A stretch of DNA of 64,000 nt, taken from positions 161,196,875 through 161,260,874 of the forward strand of contig CP136062.1 of the NCBI GenBank assembly GCA_032622095.1. Direction: 5' to 3'. This DNA comes from Siphonodentalium dalli (lineage: Eukaryota > Mollusca > Scaphopoda > Gadilida > Siphonodentaliidae). Both the position numbers and the translations under genes were made by a program. Shown here piece after piece: positions 22,121 through 32,883 of the stretch. The notes beneath the pieces were generated by a model. That model made no database searches and had not been told where the DNA came from. It saw only the letters and a list, made by a program, of their open reading frames with translations. The stretch's first letter is position 1, and the number at the start of each line of letters is the position of its first letter.

Positions 22121-22130
22121 TTCTCTGCAG
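22100..22130 (+). promoter_or_regulatory. Likely branch point and 3' splice site of the last DDX1 exon
   Basis: The last array unit provides TACTAAC (22100-22106). Its branch A at about 22105 is 25 nt from the acceptor AG (22129-22130), inside the usual 18-40 nt range. The tract TTCTTTCTCTGCAG follows. The splice signal therefore appears to be supplied by the minisatellite. Confidence 0.7.
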
Positions 22131-22255
22131 GAAGCATGTATAAAGGACATGTGGAATTCCTCGCACCGACGGTTAAAGAACTGGCCATCCTCGAGAAGAA
22201 AGCTCAGTCTTCATTTATCGAACTCAAGTACAAGAAGAAGTTCGCTGTTCGCTGA
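22131..22255 (+). CDS. DDX1: DDX1 last coding exon and stop
   Basis: The exon starts after CTCTGCAG. With the G from the previous exon it reads [20 protein letters not shown] then [21 protein letters not shown] and a TGA stop (22253-22255). Human DDX1 has [34 protein letters not shown] and then an unrelated tail, so GHVxxLAPTVxEL is conserved while the last dozen residues differ. The 3' UTR runs into a MITE (22351-22562). AATAAA at 22892-22897 is a possible poly(A) signal, which would put two MITEs into the mRNA. Confidence 0.95.
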
Positions 22256-22350
22256 TAGATTTCTGTCACACAGAAAAGCTGGTTGAACAATCGCGATCAT
22301 TGACTGTTTTAAGATTTCAGTTCTCTGTGCCAATATCATTTTGAGAAATT

Positions 22351-22562
22351 CAGTAATGCCCTAAATAATCGACTCCTTAACTACAGCAGAATTATGGGTA
22401 ATTTTTCAGGATTTAGTCGGAAATATGGCTTGTTGTAATTCATCGGAAAGCTCTCAGTGAGAGCTTTCCGATGAATGGCAACAAGCCAATTTCCGACTAA
22501 ATCCTGAAAAATTACCCATCATTCTGCTGTGTTTAAGGAGTTGATTATTTAGGGCATTACTG
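22351..22562. mobile_element. Foldback MITE, Tc1/mariner type (copy 4)
   Basis: Same family as 4461-4673 (CAGTAATGCCC...GGGCATTACTG) with well-conserved arms. The flanking bases (TT, CA) no longer show the TA duplication. It lies 95 bp downstream of the DDX1 stop, probably within its 3' UTR. Confidence 0.85.
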
Positions 22563-22617
22563 CAGCATTACCATCAGTATTTACTTCATGTTATACTGCT
22601 TGTCATTGCTCTATTAA

Positions 22618-22817
22618 CCCCTTTCATGACAGGAGCTGCACTGGTGCAGTATTAAACATCATGCGCCAGTGCTTTCTCCTGTATATGCGAGTCTACAAAA
22701 GGAAGCCTTGCATATATAAGAGAATGCATTAGCTTACAAGGACAATGTAAATATTGTTAGGTCAATGCATTGGCACAGGTTTTCGCAAAATTTCAGGATG
22801 CTCCAGTCATGGAAGGG
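22618..22817. mobile_element. TTAA-type foldback MITE, internally deleted
   Basis: TTAA flanks at 22614-22617 and 22818-22821; ends CCCTTTCATGACAGGAG and CATGGAAGGG. Only the first hairpin is complete, and the second has lost most of its stem. Confidence 0.8.
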
Positions 22818-22821
22818 TTAA

Positions 22822-24640
22822 AGGGGGATTGTACCTAAATCCAACCACTTATAAGATCCTTTCTAATATAATCAACGGTAAATTTGAAACAAATAAATTA
22901 ATTTGAGTCAAGAAATAACTGGAGATAATAATATGATAATTATAGTTAAAATAGTATTTGACTGCAGTCATTACCATGTTACGTTCTCAGAGAAGTTTCT
23001 GTATACGCGACATAACCACAATTAATTAATGGATAGGGATTACATTTAGTATACCTCGTGTAAAAAATCTATGTCAAGTCACATGCTGCCTATAGTATCA
23101 AATTAATAAAGTTCTGGGACAAGCATGCATATAATATACATTTTATTTGATATATTACTTCAGGCTGAACAAATCCCTCAAATAATGGACATTTTAGTAT
23201 TGTCCCCATTAATGTGAGTCTTGTGCTGATTTGAATATGAAAGCCACATGATGGATTGCACTTCAAAATACACCTAATAACATCCACTTGTGAATTTTTT
23301 CCTGTATAGAAATAGGTTGACAAATAGCTGAACTACCTTTTTACGAGCATTTTTTGTCCCAGAAAGATGCATTGAAGTCATAAAAAATATCTTGTTGGGG
23401 TCTGAACACTTGTTACGCTATTTGTATTCATTGAAGCTCCGGAAATGGAAATTGGAAACTGGACTGTCCTGAAACCTATATAGAATTATCTTAACTGGAA
23501 ACTATTTTAACTTCACGCACTGCTCTTTTTTCATTGCTTAGTCGTCAAAATTATGTAGTACAATAAACGTTTCAGAGCAATGACAATTCTACATTTTTAC
23601 CTCTTAAGGTGAATTTTTACTCGACTGTTGATTAAATAAATTGAACCAGCACAAATGAAACAATAAAAAATTTAAGAAAAAAAACATATTTTCAGTGCTA
23701 TATCGACGAATTTGTTCTGCAATTTTCCGCGATACCTCTTACCAAATAATGGGGTCGAACGAGCCATGTCCATTTAATGTGAGTCTTGTGGAGTTTTGGA
23801 AATGAACTTAAATTTTGTTCTGTCATTGAGAATTCTCATCTAACTTTGACTTTCGGACATATTGTTGTGATCTGCATTTTCTTGTTTTATTGTTGAATGT
23901 GAGGACTTCATAAAATTATTATGATTTAATATGAAGCAAAATTTCAGTACCGGTAGAAATTCTAATTTTGGTATCAATATAAATTCCAATATGATTTTGA
24001 TATCTTTTCAGACATTTTGGATTAAAACAGTGGCATTGTAACTGGGAATTTTATTTAGATATGTTGATTGGAAACATAACATGCAGTGTTGTTGTATCGT
24101 CTACAATCATTAAATTATATCATGGTTGCCATTAAAGATTGAAAAAGAAGGGCGTTTTGCTTATCATTTCATCTTGAGATGTTTATAAATTAATTCGATG
24201 GTAATTAATGTGGGTCGTTCATCTTGTTTCCCCCCCCCCCAAATAAAACAAGAGCAAAATCTGGGGTGACATATATACATGTATGCAGAGATAACAGTGG
24301 CCCTACACAAGTCCCTGAATCTGACTTGAGCAAATACATGTGCAATGAAGTGATTACAATTTAGTTGGTGATGATTAGGAGACCAACGTATCATGTTTAG
24401 TTGGATATTTTTAGGGATTTGAGCATGAAAACACTTTGTTAGCGAGCCGGCTTGTCCGCGAGATCACAAACTGTTTTCATGCTCAAATATATTCAACGAA
24501 ACAGGGTATGTTTTTCTCCAGATTCCATTGTAATTCAATCCACCAAAAAATTTAAAAGAAACTGCATAAAAAGCACTTTTTTACATTACATGCTATGAAA
24601 TGAGATATCCTTTTTAGCTCCACTTGCTAAATTCAAGTTT
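22822..24640. other. Intergenic, AT-rich
   Basis: No exon was recognised. It contains AATAAA motifs (22892, 23562), a C-run (about 24231-24240) and a hairpin at 24416-24495 (TTTGAGCATGAAAACA mirrored by TGTTTTCATGCTCAAA). CATTAATGTGAGTCTTGTG near 23208 and ATTTAATGTGAGTCTTGTG near 23773 suggest an old duplication. Confidence 0.5.
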
Positions 24641-25930
24641 GAGCTATTGCCATGGGTTGGCATCAGTCAGTTAACAATTTACTTTGGCACACCCAGCTCC
24701 CATCCAGAGGTCACCATGAAGATCCATATGAAGATCCATATGAAGTTTGGTGATGATCACCCTACAGGCAACATCCCTCATTCGATCATCACCAAACTTC
24801 ATATGGATTTTTTAATGAAATTCATTGAAAAACATTGGATTTCAAATTTGAATCCATCGGCACACCCTGCAGCCCACATTTATTGGAGAAATGTTTTGAA
24901 AACTTAGCCATGTTTAGGCCATCTTGAATTTTATTCTTTGTATGACAATCCTTTGGCACACCCAACAGACCACATCCCTCAATCACCAAACTTTATATGG
25001 ATCTTCAGTGACCTCTAGATGGGAGCTATCGCTTTTTTCTTACATTTGTTGGAAAAACATGGCTGCCAGTGGTCATCATGGATTTTACTCTTTGCATGAC
25101 TAAATCCTTCAGCACACCACACAGGCCACATCCCTCTTCCGATCATCACTAAACTGCATAGGGATCTTCGAGGAGACCTCTAATCTAGATGGGAGCCATC
25201 GATTATTTACGAAATTCGTTAAAATAACATGGCTGCTGGTAACCTTTTAAAATTTAAATCCTTCGGCACACCCCTTAAGCCTGCATTTATCATGGCCGCC
25301 AGTAGCCATCTTGTATTTTACTCTTTGCATGACTAAATCCTTTGGCACACCCTATAGACCACATCCCTCATCAACAAACTTATATGTATGGATGCAAGTT
25401 GGTCTGACATTTTGTGTGGAACATGAAAGCGTTCCACACATAAAAAAGTCAGATCAACTGGCATCCATACATTATGGAACGCAACAAAATCAACATCTAT
25501 TACTTATATTTACACTCAATAGAATCAACTGACAGATTAAAAGCGCATTAAGCACCCATTTCTAACGTTATTCTCATAGCTTGTTGCAAGTCTACACAAA
25601 AATAGATGCAAGTAGGGGTCAGCGCACAACGTCATTGGACATAATTTTGACCAACCAACGTCATCTGTTCATGTTCCACAGCATGATTGCATGTGGGCGT
25701 GTAAACATATCTTCATGGTGACTTCTAGATGGGAGCCATTGAAAATTTCACATGTGAATCCATCATAAAACTGCAGCCCACATTTATTGGTGCAATGTAT
25801 GAATGAAAATAATTTCATCCACACAATACAAGCCCTTTAATGAAACTTTGACTTTCCTTCTTTATCATTCTATTGACTGCTCAACATCAAATTACAACCT
25901 CCCCAAGTTAAGCTACAGTGCCATTGACAC
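24641..25930. repeat. Degenerate tandem repeat, 150-180 bp units
   Basis: GACCACATCCCTC, CTCTTTGCATGACTAAATCC, CACACCC and GATGGGAGC recur four to six times with heavy divergence. Two internal hairpins are embedded: 24722-24812 (GAAGTTTGGTGATGATC and mirror) and 25386-25470 (TGTGTGGAAC and mirror). Related sequence lies at 11880-12170. Confidence 0.7.
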
Positions 25931-27000
25931 TTTCATTTCGTTGATAAAATCTCTGGGTAAGTTCCATGGGGTTACTGACTCAAAACAGTTCCCGGACAAC
26001 TTCCTGTTAACTGTATCTACAGTAAATAACATTCTGTTTGACTCGATTACATGACTCCTGGCAGGGCGGCAACATATTTTACATGCGCTGTCAATGACAC
26101 CATGATCCATTCAAAATTAGTTCTCCGATCAGCGGCCGATGTTGGTGAATGGAAACCTGAAGTTAGCAGTTTATTTGAAATTTCTGATAACTCTTTTCTT
26201 ACCAAAAATACTGAAGTTCCTTGTTCATTTTGTTGATAAACGTAACCTGCTTGTAACTAGTTGTCCGTTATTTGGCTATGGTATCATACCAGTGTGATTC
26301 CAATATCATCGCGCAAGTGTTTTACCAATTGAAATAACGTTTTGAAGCATAGATTGAACTAAATAACGAGCAACTAACAAACACAGCATATTTAACACAA
26401 CGTCCAAAACATATAACAAATACTAAACTCAGCAGATGGCACTGTTCAGAAAGTCAGCCCAAAAAATCGTGTGTCTTAGAGATTGTCTAACTTTCAAACT
26501 CAGACGGCCATCTTGAATTCATGAAGGGGAGGGGCATGTTCGTGACGTAATCTGGTGAATGTTATGAAATTAACAAGCTAGAAATGGAACATCCATAGAA
26601 TCTGTACTGAGTGCTGGCAGTAGCAGAAATCAACTCATAATAACTGGTTGAATAGGCAATGAATGACTTTAATTGAAATAAGCTTTCAAAGATAAATCAT
26701 AATTATTTGGTCAAAATTAAGTCATTCAAGCTTGGCTCGCGCCCATGTCAAAATAAACCTAGGATTGAATCCCTCAACTGTCTCTCAAGTAAGAATTAGT
26801 GATGCTTCCGGTAACCAGCCCACCCTAGTCCAGACATCCATCCTTACCAATATCGACCCCGTGACCAAAAAAAAAGAAAGTAAAAACCAAACCAACAAAA
26901 TTTTGTTTATCAATCACTGATTATAGTAAAACTGTGCTGACCAGTCACTGATCTGCATTATTTAAACAGGAAGTCAGTGTTTAAAGATGGCACCCTTGTG
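25931..27000. other. Intergenic, nothing recognised
   Basis: Only short open frames without recognisable domains or splice support. GGCCATCTTGAATTCATGAAG near 26508 resembles a YY1-type core but stands alone. Confidence 0.45.
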
Positions 27001-27229
27001 TATACGGGCCAGTTCAACCGGGGCCAGTTCAACCGGGCGTTGGCTTGGTGATAGTTTTTTAATTAAAATTACTACCCAAGGCTTCATTATCCATTACAAT
27101 AATGTGCTCATTGTGTCTTCTTGTATCAGTTGTGGTCCCAGGGGCATATATTCAGAATGAATATATTCCATATACGGATGTTTATTATAAAAAAAAAACA
27201 TTTAATTTCCGTCCGACCCTACTTTTACA

Positions 27230-27356
27230 CTCCATTACCGGAAATATCACTATTTCTTAATAGCCTTTTGATCGATACATTCTGTGGTCACAATCCGGTA
27301 TTCTCTGTATTTCAATAAATCTGAATCTGTATTTCAATAAATCTGAATCTGAATTC
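27230..27356 (+). mobile_element. Probable non-LTR retrotransposon 3' end
   Basis: GTATTTCAATAAATCTGAAT is repeated directly (27306 and 27330) and ends in CTGAATCTGAATTC. Terminal short tandem repeats after AATAAA are characteristic of LINE 3' tails. The short upstream open frame shows no RT motif, so only the extreme 3' end is supported. Confidence 0.45.
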
Positions 27357-27427
27357 TTGCATTAAGAACACATTGATGTCCATCTTATGTCACTAGTTTC
27401 AAGTCTGGATATCGTGTCTGACATTTA

Positions 27428-27805
27428 CAGATTGAGGTCCCCAGAAGGTGAATTTAGTGACGCTACCCCACACAGCGGGCTAGCATCACCAAATTCACCC
27501 TCTGAGGACCTCATTCTGCTTAGGCATCATCTTCTGTAAAGTATCTATAGTATCAAACTAACATTGTTTTTAGTTACTTTTTCGCTTCTGTTCAGTTTCT
27601 ATATCCCTTAACTTGCAGAAGATAATTAATGTGACTAATGGGTGAACATCACCAACTTCAACTCAGGAACTTCAATCTGATCCTAGATCTCCTAAAGCAG
27701 TTGAGGCCTAAGCAGAATGAGGTCCCCAGAGGGTGAATTTGGTGATGCTAGCACACTGTGCAGGATAGCATCACTAAACCCTCTGGGGACTCATTCTGTA
27801 AATGT
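27428..27805. mobile_element. Composite foldback element next to the MRPS17 stop
   Basis: Hairpins at 27428-27516 and 27711-27803 (GAATGAGGTCCCCAGAGGG type) enclose a spacer with GTATCTATAGTATC, the empty form of the site occupied by a MITE at 5216. Its right end is about 30 bp from the MRPS17 stop codon, so it should form part of the MRPS17 3' UTR or its poly(A) region. Confidence 0.88.
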
Positions 27806-27835
27806 CAGACAAACTTGGCTTGCTAGCTTTATCGC

Positions 27836-28096
27836 TCAGCTTTCTGCTCCAGCCTCTTTGTTAGCTTCTCCGAGTTCGATCTCTCTCAGTTCTTCATTAA
27901 CAAATCGACTTCCTCTGCACCTTTTCCCTGTAACGGGGTCTATAGTTCTTCCACTTTTGAACATCATATCACTGATTTGTGTTGTAATGTCTGTTGTGAG
28001 TGGCGTCTCGAGGTTTTTTATCATAACTATATCTCCCGTACTGCATTTCATGTTTGGTGGCTCCAACGACCAATATGTTTTCTCCTCCGCAAAATA
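27836..28096 (-). CDS. MRPS17: Mitochondrial ribosomal protein uS17m, last coding exon
   Basis: On the minus strand an acceptor TTTTCTTTTGTAG precedes an 87-codon phase-0 exon beginning YFAEEKTYWSLEPPNMKCST, then GDIVMIKNLE, FKSGRTIDPVTGKRCRG, ending KEAGAES-stop. Animal MRPS17 has YFNKRKTYF, then a short Cys-containing stretch, VGDIVLL and FKVGKVIDPVTGKPCAG, so the S17 OB-fold second half and the mitochondria-specific IDPVTGK tail are recognisable. uS17m binds 12S rRNA in the small mitoribosomal subunit. The upstream exon with GTKMQKTAKV was not found at higher coordinates, so it may be diverged, beyond a long intron or outside the window. The open frame on the other strand (27717-28127) is antisense noise. 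Confidence 0.85.
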   Translation of the reverse strand, partial: YFAEEKTYWSLEPPNMKCSTGDIVMIKNLETPLTTDITTQISDMMFKSGRTIDPVTGKRCRGSRFVNEELREIELGEANKEAGAES

Positions 28097-28266
28097 CTAC
28101 AAAAGAAAACATATTTCAGTAAGATAAGATTTGTTTATAATAGTTAAAAGGACACGCCTAAATAAGGTGACTTGATTCGACTGGTGGCTTTTTTTAGAAA
28201 TGAAATTTTTTATTCTGTGAACAATCATTGAATCAAACTTTGCTTCCAACTGTCGATGTTCTTAAC

Positions 28267-28718
28267 ATATGTGACCCGCCATATTAAATCCAGTCGTAAG
28301 TCGGGATATTTTACCCTGTGCCAATGCATTCTCTTATATATGCGAGTTGACCATAGGTCGCCTCGCATATATAAGAGAATGCATTGGCCAAACAATTTTT
28401 TATAATTTTTTTTAAATAAATGTTTCTTACAATTTTTAGGACATAAAATAAAAAACATCCATTACCCTGCAGGGTGCCCCACACATATATAGAAGAGTGT
28501 TGTCTGCTCATGTTTGTCTGGGGCTCTGTATGGGTGAATTATAAAATTGTTAAAGAATACAAGAAAAAATTATTAAAATTGTAAAAAATTGTTAGGCCAA
28601 TGCATTCTCTTATATATGCGAGGCGACCTATGGTCGACTCGCATATATAAGGGAATGCATTGGCACAGGGTAAAAAAAATCCCGACTTACGACTGGATTT
28701 GATATGGCGGGTCACATA
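28267..28718. mobile_element. Nested foldback: outer arms around a TTAA-family hairpin pair
   Basis: The outer arms ATGTGACCCGCCATATTAAA and CAGTCGTAAGTCGGGAT (28268-28305) are mirrored at 28676-28718. Inside lie two near-perfect GCCAATGCATTCTCTTATAT hairpins (28318-28390, 28594-28668) as in 18618-19012, but with different ends and a unique 100-bp centre (28440-28545). Confidence 0.85.
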
Positions 28719-28804
28719 TTTAATGACATACCAGAATAATAACCGGCAAAATCTAAGTTGAAAAACCCAAGTTCGAACTCGACCTGTATTTTCATGTGAT
28801 TAAT

Positions 28805-28860
28805 GTGGAGTACATGGGACAGCCATAACGTCAGCATCCGATCTGATGGTGACACCCCAG
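28805..28860 (-). mobile_element. SINE fragment
   Basis: CATGGGACAGCCATAACGTC followed by GCATCCGATCTGATGGTG matches the body of the tRNA-derived SINE at 33345-33885 (CACGGGACAGCCATTAGCGT). Only this short piece is recognisable. Confidence 0.6.
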
Positions 28861-28945
28861 TCGGCCTGCAGACAGCACTAGGGGAGGCATTCTCATGTGC
28901 GGGCCCTTGGGGGTAGTCTGTCAAGAGACAGCTAACCGAGTTTAA

Positions 28946-29183
28946 CACTTCCATGACTGGAGCTTCCTGAAATTTTTCTAAAACCCTGTGCCAATGCAAA
29001 CTCTTATATATGCGAGTCTCCCATAGGGAGCCTCACATTTATAAGAGAATACATTGGCCTAACAATATTTACCATGACCTTGTAAGTCAGTGCATTCTCT
29101 TGTATATGAGAGGCTCCCTATAACAGAATGCACAGGCACATGATATTTAATGCTGCACCAGCGCAGCTCCCATCATGAAAGGG
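28946..29183. mobile_element. TTAA-type foldback MITE
   Basis: TTAA at 28942-28945, the left end begins CACTTCCATGACTGGAG, right CATCATGAAAGGG followed by TTAT. The second hairpin is shortened. It lies directly downstream of the SINE fragment. Confidence 0.8.
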
Positions 29184-31219
29184 TTATCAACTCAGGGACA
29201 GTCAGGGTGGATTCAAACTCACATGGAAATTATCACAGGAGGTTTCCAGTTCATTGTGTACACAGGGGTCCGGGAATATTTAAATACAAATTTAATATAT
29301 TATTTTTAGAAGGGTCACAGCTGGATTTTTTTTGTGTGGAAATAACATCCAAGTTTGGGGAGAATAGCTTCAAAAACAAAAATAACAAATTTGTTGACAG
29401 CACAACCCCTTCCTTAGATATTAGCCTTCATCACTAACATCTATAAAATATGATAAAAGTAAAACAATTTTGAAAAAATCTAATCCCAAATTCAAAACCT
29501 GATCGACAATGTTTCTGGACCCAAAAGAAATGTCATTTCTAGCAATTTAACATGGCCACGTGTTAGACTGTCAGTATACCGAAACAAACTGCATAAATAT
29601 ACAGAGCACAAATTACCAAAAACAAACATGTTCGGGTCACTCTGATGAAAAAATTATTCAGGTTTAATAATTTCACCAAGCCAATCTCGGTCTAATAGTT
29701 CCATCAGCTTCCATTTTGAAACAAATTTCATACCACGATAGCTGTAATGCGATTGGTGCAAATCAGCTCACTTTCAGTTTCGCAGCCAATCGTATGTTCT
29801 CCTACAACAATGTTATTGTCACAGACACAATATACTCAATTGATTTGTGTTATTTTAATTTACCATTATTGCGATTATCAATTGGGTAGCCCTATTTTGT
29901 TTTTTAGAAATATGTGTTACTTGATGAGAATTTATTTTATCAAATTCAAATGGATGGAGACATAGACATTTTGAATATTTTTGAAAATGTTTTGAATTTG
30001 GGATTGGATTTTCTAGAACTTTTTTTGCCTTATTATACTGCCAGGTGTGTTAGTACAGTGTTACACATATTCACATAAGTGTCTCTTTTAATGCGGTCCT
30101 CAGCCATTAAGAATATGGTCATAACGTCAACGCAATGCGCTCGTCGCATTGATAATGTGTTGAGTGTACATTAGGACCGCGTTGAAGTTGAACGCGGACC
30201 ACGTTGAATTTTAACGCGTTGCTCGGGTGTCAACAAGGTCGCATAATGTCATCTTTTAATTTTGTTTTATTTATGTTCACATTTGAATACTTCTGGGTTA
30301 TTTTCCAACTCCTGGTCTCCGTTCGGATGCCGTTCAAAATGATGTTGGAAAAATATCAAAAATGACACAATAAATAAGCCCTTTAAGGGAAATAAGTCAT
30401 CCTGTTCCCGGTTGATGATGTATATAAAGTACTTATGAGGAAGCATCGGAATGCCCAGACATGACAGAGAATCAATAACATATTAGCATCACTGCCCTAA
30501 TTAAATAATTAAATGTCTGACACACTATCAAAGGAAGACACACCTGTGTATTGTTAGGAACAAATTCGGAACGTCAATATAATTGAGAGACGCCCATGTG
30601 TGAGCAGTACGCAACAGAAAATGAACATTTCAAACCAATTTTAACACTCCAAATTGGCCATACTATCAATCAATACAGAACACAAGCTGGTAGGAGGAGT
30701 CATCTTCATCAAATTGCTAATCGGTAATATAATATCTTGCCCCAGAAAGCTGCGAATGCAGAATGGCCTTTGACCTGAATTTAATAATAACTTCAAAAGA
30801 TGAGACAATGTCGCAATGCGAACGAGTGGTCAAATAGAAGTTCAGAATGGGGAAGTTATGGTTTTTCATGCAAAGTCAACAGGGCACCATCTCTGAATAA
30901 TATTTTAAGAACTTAATGCATGTATATAATTATTCACTACAGAATAACAACGATGTCAGGATAGGAGTCGGACACATTATGTTATAATATCTTACATATA
31001 AACGCACTAGCTTAATCATAGATAGGTACCGTAATATAAAATGTTTGACAAGATAAGGCAAACAAAATAACATGTATTTCCGATTTGTTGACAAGATAGA
31101 TAGGTACATGTGTGTTGGAATTTTCATAGATGTATACTGCTAGCATAAAGTGTGCTGATTTTATAACATAACTACCGGTATCTGAGCGTCATTCTTGTAA
31201 CGGAAATGTAATTTTATCT
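29184..31219. other. Intergenic, mostly unassigned
   Basis: 29286-29458 is duplicated inside the foldback at 31868-32049. A CpG-rich cluster (about 30118-30240) repeats GACCGCGTTGA/AACGCG motifs resembling 35333-35440. No exon was recognised elsewhere. Confidence 0.5.
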
Positions 31220-32550
31220 ATCTATTATATATTTTGGAAGATCTGTTTGTGTGTCTGTGTGTTCGCGATGAACTCGAAAACGGCCTACCCGATTTCGATG
31301 AAACTTGGTATGTGGGGGTATTTTCGGCCGGCGGGTGGCATGGGCCTATTAATTTGTCCGTGCGACGTGACCTTGAAATCGGGTCATTTCAAGGTCAAAC
31401 GCCCGAATATCACGGGATTTCGATGAAACTTGGTATGTGGGGGGTACTTTCTTATGGCGAGTCTCATAAGCATATTCATTTGCCAGTGCGACGTTACCTT
31501 GACCTTGAAATCGGGTAACTTCAAGGTCAAATCGCCAATTTTGATGGGATTTCGACGAAATTTGATACGTGGGGTTAGTTTTGTCCACTGATTGTTTTGG
31601 ACGGGTCCAATCGTGACCCCGACCAGACGTTGACCTTCAAAATGATCAATTCAAGGTCAAATCGGGTAAAACCGGATGGATTTCGACGGGCACGTTTGTC
31701 GGGTACTTTTGTCCGGGCAGTGTTTTTGGACTGGTCAAATCGTGACCCCACTTGACCTTGCCCTTCAAAATGGACAATTCAAGGTCAAAGCCCGGACGAA
31801 GTCGGGTCACCTTCTAGTACTATATATTTCGAGACTTCCGTATATATATATACTAGAAGGTGACCCGACAAATTTAATATATTATTTTTAGAAGGGTCAC
31901 AGCTGGATTTTTTTTTTGTGGAAATAACATCCAAGTTTGGGGAGAATAGCTTCAAAAACACTATTTTTCAAAATAACAAATTTGTTGACAGCACAACCCC
32001 TTCCTTAGATATTAGCCTTCATCACTAACATCTATAAAATATGATAAAAACACTGCCCGGACAAAAGTACCCGACAAACGTGCCCGTCGAAATCCGGTTT
32101 TACCCGATTTGACCTTGAATTGATCATTTTGAAGGTCAAGGTCTGGTCGGGGTCACGATTGGACCCGTCCAAAACAATCAGTGGACAAAACTAACCCCAC
32201 GTATCAAATTTCGTCGAAATCCCATCAAAATTGGCGATTTGACCTTGAAGTTACCCGATTTCAAGGTCAAGGTAACGTCGCACTGGCAAATGAATATGCT
32301 TATGAGACTCGCCATAAGAAAGTACCCCCACATACCAAGTTTCATCGAAATCCCGTGATATTCGGGCGTTTGACCTTGAAATGACCCGATTTCAAGGTCA
32401 AGGTCACGTCGCACGGGAAAATTAATGGGCCTATGCCCGTTCCCGGCCGAAAATACCCCCACATACCAAGTTTCATCGAAATCGGGTCGGCCGTTTTCGA
32501 GTTCATCGCGAACACACAGACAGACAGATTTTCCAAAATATATAATAGAT
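31220..32550. repeat. Long foldback, about 510-bp arms, GACCTTGA-rich
   Basis: The left arm 31220-31728 (ATCTATTATATATTTTGGAA...CCGGGCAGTGTTT) is mirrored by the right arm 32042-32550. Both carry repeats of TTCGATGAAACTTGGTATGT and TGACCTTGAAATCGGGT. An inner hairpin (31801-31867, GTCGGGTCACCTTCTAGTA and mirror) marks the former centre. About 70 bp of the right arm is missing and replaced by a copy of nearby DNA (31868-32049). Arm identity is high, so formation was recent. Confidence 0.92.
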
Positions 32551-32719
32551 ATGTGTGTACTTTATAGAATCGAAAACGACTGCACCCATCGAGCTCAAAT
32601 TTCGTATATAAGTGTAAAATCCCACGGACACCGCTGTGGTCGCGTTTTGGAGAAGCTCAGAGCACCGTTTCTCCCTTCCCAATCATCAAAATCACCGCAA
32701 TCGGCACTCCGGGGTTAAT

Positions 32720-32870
32720 AGCGTTGATATATAAATGCAGAGAGATTTCACGACGGGAAGCGTTTGTTTTCAATTCAATGCAATGTTATCGTAGAGAGAT
32801 TTCACGACGGGAAGCGTTTGTTTTCAATGCAATGCAATGTTATCGCTCGAAATATTATGCAGAGAGATTT
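32720..32870. repeat. About 65-bp tandem duplication
   Basis: GAGAGATTTCACGACGGGAA with CGTTTGTTTTCAAT and GCAATGTTATCG occurs twice, followed by a third partial copy that contains the hAT target site (GAGAGATTTCATGACATTAG). Confidence 0.85.
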
Positions 32871-32883
32871 CATGACATTAGGA

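Noticed and set aside
27717-28127. 136-codon open frame on the plus strand, the longest in the window
   Set aside because: It is antisense to the MRPS17 exon and partly a foldback element; the minus strand has the recognisable protein and splice site.
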